From assembly GCA_023253295.1 (NCBI GenBank), contig JALRGZ010000027.1, forward strand, positions 1 to 8,814: DNA of 8,814 nt, read 5' to 3'. The notes under the pieces were generated by a model. That model did not search any database. It was not told the origin of the DNA and saw only the letters and a program-made list of their open reading frames with translations. Positions 1-8,073 of the stretch are shown here, piece after piece (within the stretch, counting starts at the first letter, position 1; each line of letters begins with the position of its first letter). The stretch comes from Flavobacterium sp. GTDB lineage: Bacteria > Bacteroidota > Bacteroidia > Flavobacteriales > Flavobacteriaceae. Both the position numbers and the translations under genes were made by a program.

Positions 1-2323
1 TTATGATGATTCAGGGATTCCAAGTACTACTTATCCTAATATGCCAGTGTATCCCGCTGGACAAAGTTTTGAAGTAACAGTTTTAAAAACAGGACAAACC
101 ACATACAACTGGCAAGTGAGCAATTTTACAAAACCGGAAAAGGAAAAATTGGTGGTTTATGAAGTTTTAGTGCGTGATTTCGATTCGCATCGCAATTTTC
201 AGGATTTGATTGATCGCATCGATTATTTTAAAAAATTAAGAATTAATGCGATCGAATTGATGCCGGTCATGGAATTTGAAGGCAACGAAAGTTGGGGTTA
301 TAATACTTCTTTTCATATGGCTTTGGATAAGTTTTATGGACCTTCGGAAAAGTTAAAAGAATTGATTGATTTGTGTCATCAAAATGGAATCGCAGTCATT
401 CTGGATGTGGCATTGAATCATGCTTTTGGCAGGAATCCAATGGTTCGTATGTGGATGAATGACCCCGATGGTGATGGTTTTGGTTCGCCAACTGCCGAAA
501 ATCCGTATTTCAATACCGTTGCCAAACACACTTATAATGTTGGAGAAGATTTTAATCATCAACAAGCCCGCACGCAGTATTATGTAAAAAGAGTCATCAA
601 ACAATGGATTGAGGAATACCATATTGATGGATTCCGTTGGGATTTGACTAAAGGTTTTACCCAAAATTGTACCGCTGCTGACGAATCTTGTACCAATGCG
701 TATCAGCAAGATCGTGTAGATGTTTTAAAAACCTATGCCGATTATTCCTGGAGTTTAGATCCAACTCATTATACCATTTTTGAACATCTGGGTACTGATA
801 CAGAAGAACAACAATGGGCTAATTATCGAATAGCTGAATCGCCAAGCAAAGGAATTATGCTTTGGGGAAAAATGACTAACGAGTATAACGAATTGTCAAT
901 GGGATATATGGCAAATATTGCCCGAATGAACAGTAGCAGTAGAGGATTTACTAAAAACCGATTGATGGGATATGCCGAAAGTCATGACGAAGAACGTTTG
1001 ATGTATAAAAATTTACAATATGGAAATTCGGCTAATGCAGCGCATAATGTCAAAAACTTAAATACAGCTTTATCCAGAATGTCGGCTATTGGGGCTGTTT
1101 CTTTATTGGTTCCAGGACCTAAAATGATTTGGCATTTTGGAGAATTAGGTTTCGAAAATTCCATTTTTGCTTGTGAAAATGGGACGGTTAATACTTATTC
1201 AGATGCGACTTCTGGGGATTGTAAACTGGCAACCAAACCACAGCCACAATGGGCGAATAATTGGTTAGGAAACGATAATCGCTATAAAATTTATTCGGAT
1301 TGGGCGAGAATGATTAAGCTAAAAACCGAAGAGCCGGTTTTCCTTGGAACAGCAACAATAGCTAACAGCAGTTCGTTAACAAAAACGATAAAAATTACCG
1401 ATGCGACTTTGCCAACAACTAGTTTGAAAGATGTGGTGATTCTGGCCAATTTTGATGTAACTTCTCAAAATGTAGCTACCGGATTTCCTTATACAGGCGA
1501 ATGGTATAATTTGATGGATAATTCGGTGTGGAATGTAACCAATGTTAATGATCCAATTGCAATTCCAGCCGGTCAGTACAGAATTTACGGAAACAAAGCT
1601 GCTTTTGCTACCGATGTTCCTTTTGCATTGCCTTCGGATAATTTTACAGTTGAAGCCAAATCAGAAACTTGTGCCAATAAAAAAAATGGTCAAATTAGTA
1701 TTTCGGCGCTTCAATCCTATAGTTATGTGGCCAAAATAAACAATGTCAATTACAATTTTGTAAACAATAGTCTGACGGTTTCAGATTTATCGCCCGGAAC
1801 GTATTCAGTATGTATTGGTATTCCGGGAAAAACATTCGAACAATGTTTCTCTGTTACAATTAATGCAGGAGGATCTTTAACTGGGAAATCAACACTTACT
1901 TCTGATAAATTGGCTATAGAAATTGCCCAGGGAACAGCTCCCTATCAGGTGATGTTGAACGGAATCACACAATTTGAAACCAATGAAATGGCTTTTTCAG
2001 TTGAGGTTCAAAACGGCGATGTTTTAGAGGTTCTTTCGGCGGTGCCTTGCGAGGGGATTTTTACTCAGAATATTACAGGAAATCTAACTGATGCAGTGGC
2101 TTATCCTAATCCGGTTCAGGATGTATTGACCATTGCAGTTCCTACTACTAAAAAGGAAGTCAACATTGCCATTTATGCCATGAATGGTCAATTGATTTCC
2201 AGTGAGGATTACGCCGTTAAGAATCAAAAGGTAGAATTGCATTTAGGAAAATTGGCTTCGGCGGTATATGTGGCTAAAGTAGGTGCTGAAAATCCTGTTA
2301 GTTTAACTATTATAAAAAAATAG
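1..2323 (+). CDS. GH13 alpha-amylase-type glycosidase with T9SS sorting domain, 5' partial
   Basis: The frame is open to the left window edge, so the start is missing; residues are counted from the Met at 41, which is probably internal. After the end of a beta-rich N-terminal domain, a GH13 barrel begins near residue 37 (VVYEVLVRDF). Conserved regions: I, DVALNH (122-127); II, GFRWDLTKGF with likely nucleophile D201; III, likely acid/base E248 in FEHLG; IV, AESHDEER with D316. An acidic loop DPDGDG (141-146) may bind calcium. Cysteine pairs 210/217 and 378/394 may form disulfides. A beta domain follows, then a Cys-containing SprB-like module (about 535-610), another beta module, and a type A T9SS sorting domain from AYPNP (687-691) to the terminal KK. 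It should therefore be exported to the cell surface or medium and cut alpha-1,4-glucans such as starch. The family is certain; the exact bond specificity is inferred. The next gene starts two bases after its stop. Confidence 0.9.
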   Translation, partial: YDDSGIPSTTYPNMPVYPAGQSFEVTVLKTGQTTYNWQVSNFTKPEKEKLVVYEVLVRDFDSHRNFQDLIDRIDYFKKLRINAIELMPVMEFEGNESWGYNTSFHMALDKFYGPSEKLKELIDLCHQNGIAVILDVALNHAFGRNPMVRMWMNDPDGDGFGSPTAENPYFNTVAKHTYNVGEDFNHQQARTQYYVKRVIKQWIEEYHIDGFRWDLTKGFTQNCTAADESCTNAYQQDRVDVLKTYADYSWSLDPTHYTIFEHLGTDTEEQQWANYRIAESPSKGIMLWGKMTNEYNELSMGYMANIARMNSSSRGFTKNRLMGYAESHDEERLMYKNLQYGNSANAAHNVKNLNTALSRMSAIGAVSLLVPGPKMIWHFGELGFENSIFACENGTVNTYSDATSGDCKLATKPQPQWANNWLGNDNRYKIYSDWARMIKLKTEEPVFLGTATIANSSSLTKTIKITDATLPTTSLKDVVILANFDVTSQNVATGFPYTGEWYNLMDNSVWNVTNVNDPIAIPAGQYRIYGNKAAFATDVPFALPSDNFTVEAKSETCANKKNGQISISALQSYSYVAKINNVNYNFVNNSLTVSDLSPGTYSVCIGIPGKTFEQCFSVTINAGGSLTGKSTLTSDKLAIEIAQGTAPYQVMLNGITQFETNEMAFSVEVQNGDVLEVLSAVPCEGIFTQNITGNLTDAVAYPNPVQDVLTIAVPTTKKEVNIAIYAMNGQLISSEDYAVKNQKVELHLGKLASAVYVAKVGAENPVSLTIIKK

Positions 2324-2325
2324 AC

Positions 2326-3021
2326 ATGAAAAAATACAGCTATTTCATTGGGATAGTCTTTTTGTTATTTTCCTGTGGAGGAGGTGATTCTTCTTCCAAT
2401 GAAGAAAAAACAAATACCGCTCCAACAGTACCCACTTTGACAACTCCTTCAAATGCTAAACTTTGTATCAATAATGCAGTAAGTTTTGAATGGAATGCGT
2501 CAACTGATGCCGAAAACAATCCGATTACGTATCAAATTCAAATCGCAACCGATAATCAGTTTTCTCAAATTGTAAAAACGGCTGAAGGGACAGCAACTTA
2601 TCAGTCATTTACACTAAATAAAGGGACTGCCTATTACTGGAGAGTAAAATCAATCGACAGTAAAAATGAATCGAGTGCTTACTCGAATACATTTAGTTTT
2701 TACACCGAAGCGGAAGCTGTAGCCAATCATCTGCCTTTTTTGCCTCAGATAGTACAACCAGAAATGGATTCATTTGTCAATTCGACTACAGTCACTTTAA
2801 AATGGCTGGCTTCAGATGTGGATACGAATGATGTATTGGTTTATGATGTTTATTTTGGAACAACATCAACTCCAATCACAAAAGTAGCAAGCAATATTTC
2901 CACTACTTCATGGACAAGTGCTACGTTGCAAGTGGCTACCAATTATTATTGGAAAGTAGTGGTAAAAGACGATAAAGGAGGAGAAACCATAGGACAGATT
3001 TGGAATTTTAAGACTAATTAA
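2326..3021 (+). CDS. Lipoprotein with two fibronectin type III-like modules
   Basis: This 231-residue protein starts at an ATG two bases after the stop of the amylase gene, so the two are very probably co-transcribed and perhaps translationally coupled. The N-terminus is a lipoprotein signal peptide: KK, a hydrophobic run, and lipobox LFSC with Cys17 as the lipidated residue, followed by a GGGDSSS linker. Two repeated beta-sandwich modules follow, about residues 31-127 and 132-231. Each shows the FN3-like pattern of a Pro-rich start, a core Trp (FEWNAS, LKWLAS), a D-rich turn then Y (DAENNPITY, DTNDVLVY), and an YYWRV/YYWKV strand. No catalytic motif is visible. It is not recognisably SusD, SusE or SusF. 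Its place between two starch-active enzymes suggests a surface- or periplasm-facing anchor, spacer or glycan-binding protein, which is inference. A clear surface-export signal after the Cys is not evident. Confidence 0.85.
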   Translation: MKKYSYFIGIVFLLFSCGGGDSSSNEEKTNTAPTVPTLTTPSNAKLCINNAVSFEWNASTDAENNPITYQIQIATDNQFSQIVKTAEGTATYQSFTLNKGTAYYWRVKSIDSKNESSAYSNTFSFYTEAEAVANHLPFLPQIVQPEMDSFVNSTTVTLKWLASDVDTNDVLVYDVYFGTTSTPITKVASNISTTSWTSATLQVATNYYWKVVVKDDKGGETIGQIWNFKTN

Positions 3022-3040
3022 CCTGTTTAGATTTTATAAG

Positions 3041-4918
3041 ATGAATACAATTAAGAAGACAGAAAAACTTTTGAAGTTAAGTATTTTATTGATGATCTTA
3101 ATTTCAATAAAATCCTGGGCACAAATTCAAAAAACAGAACCTCCGTTTTGGTATGCAGGTATGAATAATCCGGAACTTCAAATTTTATTTTATGGCAAAA
3201 ATATTGCTGAAAATGAAGTGGCAGTTTCAGATGCAGTCAAAATCAAATCAGTTGAAAAAACAGAGAATCCCAATTATGTTTTTGTAACAATCGATACCAA
3301 AGATGTTGCTGCACAAGAACTGAAATTTTCTTTTTCGAAAAAGAATAAAGTTGTTTTTACCAAAAAATATGAATTGAAACAGCGAAGAGCGAATTCGGCT
3401 TTACGCAAAAGTTACGATGCTTCGGATATGATTTATCTGATTATGCCGGATCGATTTGCCAATGGGAATCCGAATAATGACAATCAAAAATCATTAGCTG
3501 AAAAAGCAGACAGAAACAATTCGTCTGGAAGACATGGTGGCGATATAGAAGGAATTATAAAACATCTCGATTATATTGAAGAATTAGGGGCTACGGCACT
3601 TTGGTCAACACCACTTTGTGAAGACAATGATCCTCAGGGCTCTTATCATGGCTATGCACAATCGGATGTGTATCGAATAGATCCCCGCTATGGAACGAAT
3701 GAAGATTATTTGAAATTGTCATCGGCTTTGCACCAAAGAAAAATGAAACTCATCATGGATTATGTGACTAATCACTGGGGAATGGAACATTGGATGATAA
3801 AAGATTTACCTACTTACAATTGGATTCATCAATTTCCGGGATATGCCCAAACGAATTATCGAATGACCACACAATTTGACCCAAATGCTTCTCAAATTGA
3901 TAAAAAATTATGTGTAGATGGATGGTTTGTAGAATCCATGCCCGATTTGAATCAGTCGAATCCTTTGGTTTTGAATTATCTGATTCAAAATGCCATTTGG
4001 TGGATTGAATATGCTGATTTGGATGGTTTTAGGGTAGATACTTATTCCTATAATGACAAGGAAGGAATTGCTAAGTGGACTAAAGCCATCACTGATGAAT
4101 ACCCTGATTTTAATATTGTGGGTGAAGTTTGGATGCACGATCAGGTACAAATGGCTTATTGGCAAAAAGACAGTAAATTGGGGGCGATCCAAAATTTTAA
4201 TTCCCATTTACCTAGTGTAATGGATTTCACTTTAATGGAAATTTTAGATAAGGTATTTAATGAAAATCAATCGGCCTGGGACAAGGGATTAATTAATGTT
4301 TATGATAATTTCACCAATGATTTTTTATATCCAAATCCCAATAGTATTTTAACTTTTGTAGAAAATCATGATACCCAGCGTTTCAATGAAATTTACAAAA
4401 AAGACTTTAGGAAGTATCAAATGGCAATGACTATTCTTGCAACCGTGCGTGGTATTCCTCAGTTGTATTATAGTTCTGAAATTGGCATGGCCGGAAATAA
4501 AAATGAGGGTGACGGAGCGATACGATTGGATTTTCCGGGAGGCTGGAAAGGGGATATTACTAATGCTTTTACTAAAAGCGGACGAACACCTGAACAACAA
4601 CAATTTTTCGATTTTACCTCTAAACTGTTCCAATGGCGAAAAACCAATGAAGCGCTACATTTTGGAAAAATGACGCATTATGTGCCAGAAGATAATGTAT
4701 ATGTTTATTTTAGATATACGGACACAAAAAAAGTGATGGTGGTAGTTAATAATAATTCGTCTTCAAAAACAATTGATCCTAAACGTTTTCAGGAAAATAT
4801 AAAAGGGTTTAAGTTTGGAAAAGAGGTGTTTTCTGGTAAACAAATCAGCCTGGAAAACAAAATGAGTATAGAAGCTCAATCGGTTTTAGTGATAGAATTA
4901 GAATCTAAAAGCGAATAA
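3041..4918 (+). CDS. susA: SusA-like periplasmic neopullulanase/cyclomaltodextrinase (GH13)
   Basis: This 625-residue protein has a Sec signal peptide with probable cleavage after Ala27 (KSWA|QIQ) and no lipobox or T9SS tail, so it should act in the periplasm. Domain order is an N-terminal beta domain of the cyclomaltodextrinase type (about 30-120), a GH13 barrel (about 131-540) and a C-terminal beta domain. Conserved regions are complete: I, DYVTNH (240-245); V, MPDLNQ (300-305), of the neopullulanase/cyclomaltodextrinase kind; II, GFRVDTYSY with nucleophile D333; III, GEVW with acid/base E362; IV, VENHD with D444. Known SusA enzymes of Bacteroides hydrolyse imported malto-oligosaccharides, cyclodextrins and pullulan. 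Length and motifs match a full enzyme with no damage. It starts 19 bases after the lipoprotein stop, so it is probably the last gene of that operon. The symbol rests on motif resemblance and context; another maltodextrin-cleaving GH13 specificity is possible. Confidence 0.88.
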   Translation: MNTIKKTEKLLKLSILLMILISIKSWAQIQKTEPPFWYAGMNNPELQILFYGKNIAENEVAVSDAVKIKSVEKTENPNYVFVTIDTKDVAAQELKFSFSKKNKVVFTKKYELKQRRANSALRKSYDASDMIYLIMPDRFANGNPNNDNQKSLAEKADRNNSSGRHGGDIEGIIKHLDYIEELGATALWSTPLCEDNDPQGSYHGYAQSDVYRIDPRYGTNEDYLKLSSALHQRKMKLIMDYVTNHWGMEHWMIKDLPTYNWIHQFPGYAQTNYRMTTQFDPNASQIDKKLCVDGWFVESMPDLNQSNPLVLNYLIQNAIWWIEYADLDGFRVDTYSYNDKEGIAKWTKAITDEYPDFNIVGEVWMHDQVQMAYWQKDSKLGAIQNFNSHLPSVMDFTLMEILDKVFNENQSAWDKGLINVYDNFTNDFLYPNPNSILTFVENHDTQRFNEIYKKDFRKYQMAMTILATVRGIPQLYYSSEIGMAGNKNEGDGAIRLDFPGGWKGDITNAFTKSGRTPEQQQFFDFTSKLFQWRKTNEALHFGKMTHYVPEDNVYVYFRYTDTKKVMVVVNNNSSSKTIDPKRFQENIKGFKFGKEVFSGKQISLENKMSIEAQSVLVIELESKSE

Positions 4919-5101
4919 ATAATATGATAGCATTTCTAGGTTAGTTTTTTTATTTTTTGGTAATTTTTAAAGGTCAAATTCATGAAAGGTTGAAGAATAT
5001 TTTATAATTCTTTGATATTAAAGGGTAAATATACTTTGAGAATAAGACATTTTTTGTAGTTTCGTTGAAAATCATATTAAATGTAATTATTACAATTAAT
5101 T
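4919..5101. other. AT-rich intergenic region without an intact gene
   Basis: This is the first part of a 502-base gap between the SusA-like and GH31 genes. It is very AT-rich, with a T-rich stretch at about 4945-4961 just after the SusA-like stop but no convincing stem before it, so no terminator is called. A short imperfect palindrome with 6-base arms lies at 4993-5012. A possible promoter for the following gene remnant is listed separately. No open frame of useful length or RNA gene is visible. Confidence 0.6.
5035..5064 (+). promoter_or_regulatory. Possible Bacteroidota-type promoter
   Basis: TTTG at 5035-5038 and TAGTTTCG at 5057-5064 are separated by 18 bases. The known flavobacterial pattern is TTG or TTTG, then about 17-23 bases, then TAnnTTTG; the second box here has one mismatch. 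It lies about 40 bases before the regulator-like remnant and could be its former promoter, or could still drive GH31 with a long leader. In such AT-rich DNA a chance match is quite possible. Confidence 0.25.
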
Positions 5102-5393
5102 TTGGATAGCAATTTTTGTCGATATATTGTTTTTGGTGTATTGCTCTATGCTCATCCATTATTAGTGATTTTATCTATTGATAGCAAAGATGTGCTTTCG
5201 GAAAACAGAGTTTGTGCCATTTTACAGTTTCAGGATGGACGAATGTTTATCACCACCGAAGGTATTTCTAATATTTATGAAGGAACTTCATTTAAATGAC
5301 GATTCTATTCAAAATTTTTGGCAGCTTACTTCATTTGATAAGTTGCTGTTTAGAGATGTCACAAATGAGAGAAATAATATAATACAATCTTAA
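5102..5393 (+). pseudogene. Remnant of a beta-propeller sensor/regulator gene
   Basis: From a TTG at 5102 a 65-codon frame runs to the TGA at 5297-5299. Its first part is hydrophobic (YIVFGVLLYAHPLLVI), like an export signal. Then comes LSENRVCAILQ, DGRMFITTEG and NIYEGTSFK. This order, LS-x-N-x-V-x-x-I-Q, D-G, TTEG, Y-x-G-x-x-F, is typical of the first propeller blade (two-component regulator propeller repeat) in hybrid two-component sensors and triple-tyrosine regulators that control polysaccharide loci. Such proteins usually have 900 or more residues, so this is a fragment. There is no ATG at its start and nothing of a kinase or DNA-binding domain. After the stop, another frame continues with HLNDDSIQNFWQLTSFDK to a stop at 5391-5393, which may be the frameshifted continuation. 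The family match is from memory of the motif; a chance ORF is less likely but not excluded. Confidence 0.5.
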
Positions 5394-5420
5394 AATATTG
5401 ATTAACCTTAAATAAACCAA

Positions 5421-7913
5421 ATGAAAAATGTATTTCTGATTAGAAACTGCCAGTATATTGTGTTATTGGCGTTGTTATCTTTTTCTTCTTTAGTAGCCCA
5501 AAATTTTCAAAAAACAGCTCTTGGGGCAAAAACTACAATTCAAACAATGGATGTTGAGGTTCAGTTTTACACTCCTGCAATGGTTCGTGTAATAAAATCT
5601 CCAACAGGATTTGATTATAAAAAAGAAAGTTTGTCGGTAATCAAAAAACCACAAACTACAAAATTGGCTGTCCAACAAAAAGGGGATATACTTTCGCTGA
5701 AAAGCGATAAATTGAAAGTGGATATTGATTTAAAATCCGGTGCAATATCTTATGGAACAGTTAGTGGTTCAGTTCTTTTAAAAGAAAAGGAATCTGGTGC
5801 AGGTTTTACTGATTTTGATGATGCAGGTTCAAAAACCTATTCAGTCAATCAATCGTTTACTTTGGATAAAGAAGAGGCACTTTATGGTTTAGGACAGCAA
5901 CAAAGAGGTCAGCTATCTTTACGTAATGCTACAATTAATATGGTACAAGGAAATTTAGATGATTATGTTCCTTTTCTTGTTTCTACTAAAGGTTATGGAT
6001 TGTTTTGGGACAATTATTCGCCAACAGTTTTTGAAGATAAGCCTGAAAGTACCTCATTTAAATCAGAAGTTGGCGATTGTATCGATTATTACTTCATGCT
6101 AGGCGGAACTATTGATGGTTCAATTGCCTGTATGCGAGAACTAACAGGACAAGCTCCTATGTTTCCTTTATGGACTTTTGGTTATTGGCAAAGTAAAGAA
6201 CGTTATAAAAGTCAAAATGAATTAGTAGGTGTAGTAAGTAAGTATCGTGAACTGGGAGTGCCACTTGATGGAATTATACAAGATTGGCAATATTGGGGAA
6301 ATAATTATTTATGGAATGCAATGGAATTTCTAAATGTAGAATTTCCTAATCCAAAGAAAATGGTAGATGATATTCATAATATGAATGCACATTTGATTAT
6401 TTCAATCTGGAATTCATTTGGTCCACAAACCAAACAATTTAAGGAAATGCAGCCTAAAGGAATGCTTTTAAATTTTGGTACATGGCCTCAATCAGGCTCT
6501 GAATTTTGGCCGCCTAATAAGGATTATCCATCGGGGGTTCAGCCTTATGATCCATATAACCCAGAAGCGCGCAATATCTATTGGAAATATTTGAGTAAAG
6601 GTTTATTTTCTTATGGGATTGATGGCTGGTGGATGGATTCATCAGAACCCGATCATTTAGATTTCAAGCCTTCTGATTTTGATATTAAAACCTATTTAGG
6701 ATCATTTCGCAAGGTACGTAATGCTTTCCCGTTAATGACTGTTGGAGGAGTATCCACTCATCAACGAGCCGCAAGTTCTGATAAACGTATTTTTATCCTA
6801 ACGCGTTCGGCATTTGCAGGACAACAACGATATGGGGCGAATACATGGTCAGGAGATGTAAATTCTTCCTGGGAATCTTTACGCAATCAAATTCCGGCAG
6901 GTCTTAATTTTTCAATGAGTGCTATTCCTTATTGGAATACAGATATAGGTGGTTTTTTTGCAGGTTCTTATAATCGAGGTGGTAGCGAAGGTTCAGGAGC
7001 TAAGAATCCATCTTTTCAGGAATTGTATGTGCGCTGGTTACAGTTTGGAGCATTCACTCCAATGATGCGATCTCATGGGACTGAGGTGCCTCGAGAAATA
7101 TATAATTTTGGAGAAAAAGGGGAACCTATTTATGATGCTATCGCCAAAACAATTCAGCTGCGTTATTCGTTATTACCATACATTTATTCAGTTTCATGGG
7201 ATATTACCAATGCACAATCTACTATGATGCGTGCTTTAGTAATGGATTTTAAGGACAAGAAAGTAGTGAATATGAATGATGAGTATCTATTTGGTAAATC
7301 AATATTAGTTGCACCAATTGTAAATGCTCAATATACTCCGGAAAAAATTGTAAAAACGAATGAAGAAACAGGTTGGAATAAAAAAGATGGTACTAATGAG
7401 AATACAGCAAAAACAGTTTCTTTTACCCAACCTAAATCAACAAAAGTGTATTTGCCGGAAGGAACATCATGGTTTGACTTTTGGACTAATGAAAAAATTA
7501 ATGGAGGTCAGGAAATTGAAAAAACAACCACAATCGATGAAATTCCCTTGTTTATTAAATCAGGAAGTATCATTCCTTTTGGACCAGAGGTGCAATATGC
7601 TACCGAAAAAAAATGGGATAATTTAGAAATTCGTGTGTATCCTGGAGCTAATGGTGAATTTACTTTGTATGAAGATGAAAATGACAATTATAATTACGAG
7701 AAAGGAGCTTATTCAACAATTAATTTCAAATGGAATGATAAAGCTCAAACCTTAACTATTGGTAAAAGAAATGGAAGTTTCAAAGGAATGATGACTACCA
7801 GAACTTTTAATATTGTTTTTGTAGATTCTAATAAAGAAGCAGGAGCAGGATCTTCAACCAGAGTGAATAAAACAATTACGTATAACGGAAAAGAAATAGT
7901 TGTTAAGAATTGA
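5421..7913 (+). CDS. Secreted GH31 glycosidase (alpha-glucosidase or alpha-xylosidase type)
   Basis: This 830-residue enzyme begins with a Sec signal peptide, probably cut after Ala26 (SSLVA|QN), and lacks a lipobox and T9SS tail, so a periplasmic location is likely. It has the GH31 layout: an N-terminal galactose-mutarotase-like beta domain to about residue 245 (with YGLGQQ), a TIM barrel from about FPLWTFGYWQS, then C-terminal beta domains including one of the DUF5110 kind (around FTLYEDENDNY). The likely nucleophile is D406 in WWMDSSEPD, and the acid/base D479 in WSGDVNSSW; both are intact. GH31 members remove terminal alpha-glucose or alpha-xylose from oligosaccharides. Next to starch enzymes it would plausibly release glucose from malto-oligosaccharides, the job of GH97 SusB in Bacteroides. 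However, the nucleophile motif followed by SSEP also resembles bacterial alpha-xylosidases, so the substrate is open. The start at 5421 is chosen because the signal peptide begins there. It lies 502 bases after the SusA-like gene, so it may have its own promoter. Confidence 0.88.
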   Translation: MKNVFLIRNCQYIVLLALLSFSSLVAQNFQKTALGAKTTIQTMDVEVQFYTPAMVRVIKSPTGFDYKKESLSVIKKPQTTKLAVQQKGDILSLKSDKLKVDIDLKSGAISYGTVSGSVLLKEKESGAGFTDFDDAGSKTYSVNQSFTLDKEEALYGLGQQQRGQLSLRNATINMVQGNLDDYVPFLVSTKGYGLFWDNYSPTVFEDKPESTSFKSEVGDCIDYYFMLGGTIDGSIACMRELTGQAPMFPLWTFGYWQSKERYKSQNELVGVVSKYRELGVPLDGIIQDWQYWGNNYLWNAMEFLNVEFPNPKKMVDDIHNMNAHLIISIWNSFGPQTKQFKEMQPKGMLLNFGTWPQSGSEFWPPNKDYPSGVQPYDPYNPEARNIYWKYLSKGLFSYGIDGWWMDSSEPDHLDFKPSDFDIKTYLGSFRKVRNAFPLMTVGGVSTHQRAASSDKRIFILTRSAFAGQQRYGANTWSGDVNSSWESLRNQIPAGLNFSMSAIPYWNTDIGGFFAGSYNRGGSEGSGAKNPSFQELYVRWLQFGAFTPMMRSHGTEVPREIYNFGEKGEPIYDAIAKTIQLRYSLLPYIYSVSWDITNAQSTMMRALVMDFKDKKVVNMNDEYLFGKSILVAPIVNAQYTPEKIVKTNEETGWNKKDGTNENTAKTVSFTQPKSTKVYLPEGTSWFDFWTNEKINGGQEIEKTTTIDEIPLFIKSGSIIPFGPEVQYATEKKWDNLEIRVYPGANGEFTLYEDENDNYNYEKGAYSTINFKWNDKAQTLTIGKRNGSFKGMMTTRTFNIVFVDSNKEAGAGSSTRVNKTITYNGKEIVVKN

Positions 7914-8073
7914 GTTTTAAAATAAGTAAACGAATAAATGATCGTTATTCTCAGTGTTTGATTTTTGACTAAGTTTTTTATATTTTAAATGAATAATAAA
8001 TTTTAATTTCTTTAATCCGGTTGATTTTATGTGTAAATTAGCTTTTAGAAATTATTAATCAAAATACTATATT

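Noticed and set aside
353..709. A 118-codon open frame on the - strand inside the GH13 gene, and similar frames at 982-1164, 3908-4207, 4349-4633 and 5490-5678
   Set aside because: They lie opposite strongly conserved enzyme coding regions, show no domain or signal, and are expected by chance in AT-rich coding DNA.
1542..1739. + strand frames overlapping the glycosidase genes in another phase (also 4437-4673 and 7360-7626)
   Set aside because: The overlapped frames encode the recognised enzymes without interruption; the shadow frames have composition typical of out-of-phase reading.
31..2110. The 10-base word TTATCCTAAT occurring at 31-40 and 2101-2110
   Set aside because: Both encode a YPN tripeptide in unrelated parts of the same protein and share common codons; there is no longer similarity around them.
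4993..5012. Imperfect palindrome AAGAAT-8 bases-ATTCTT, a possible operator
   Set aside because: The arms are only 6 A/T-rich bases, the inner bases do not pair, and such repeats are frequent by chance in this composition; no second copy was noticed at the other genes.
4919..5420. Intergenic gap as a riboswitch or small RNA gene
   Set aside because: No stable conserved-looking stem set or terminator was found; the only clear content is the regulator-like coding remnant.
7932..7950. Hairpin GAATAA/TTATTC after the GH31 stop as a terminator
   Set aside because: The stem has only 6 pairs, mostly A-T, and the T-rich stretch starts several bases later and is interrupted, so termination here is not supported.
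8021..8046. TTG (8021-8023) and TAGCTTTT (8039-8046) as promoter of the small lipoprotein gene
   Set aside because: Spacing is 15 bases, shorter than the usual range, and the second box misses the final G; too weak to call.
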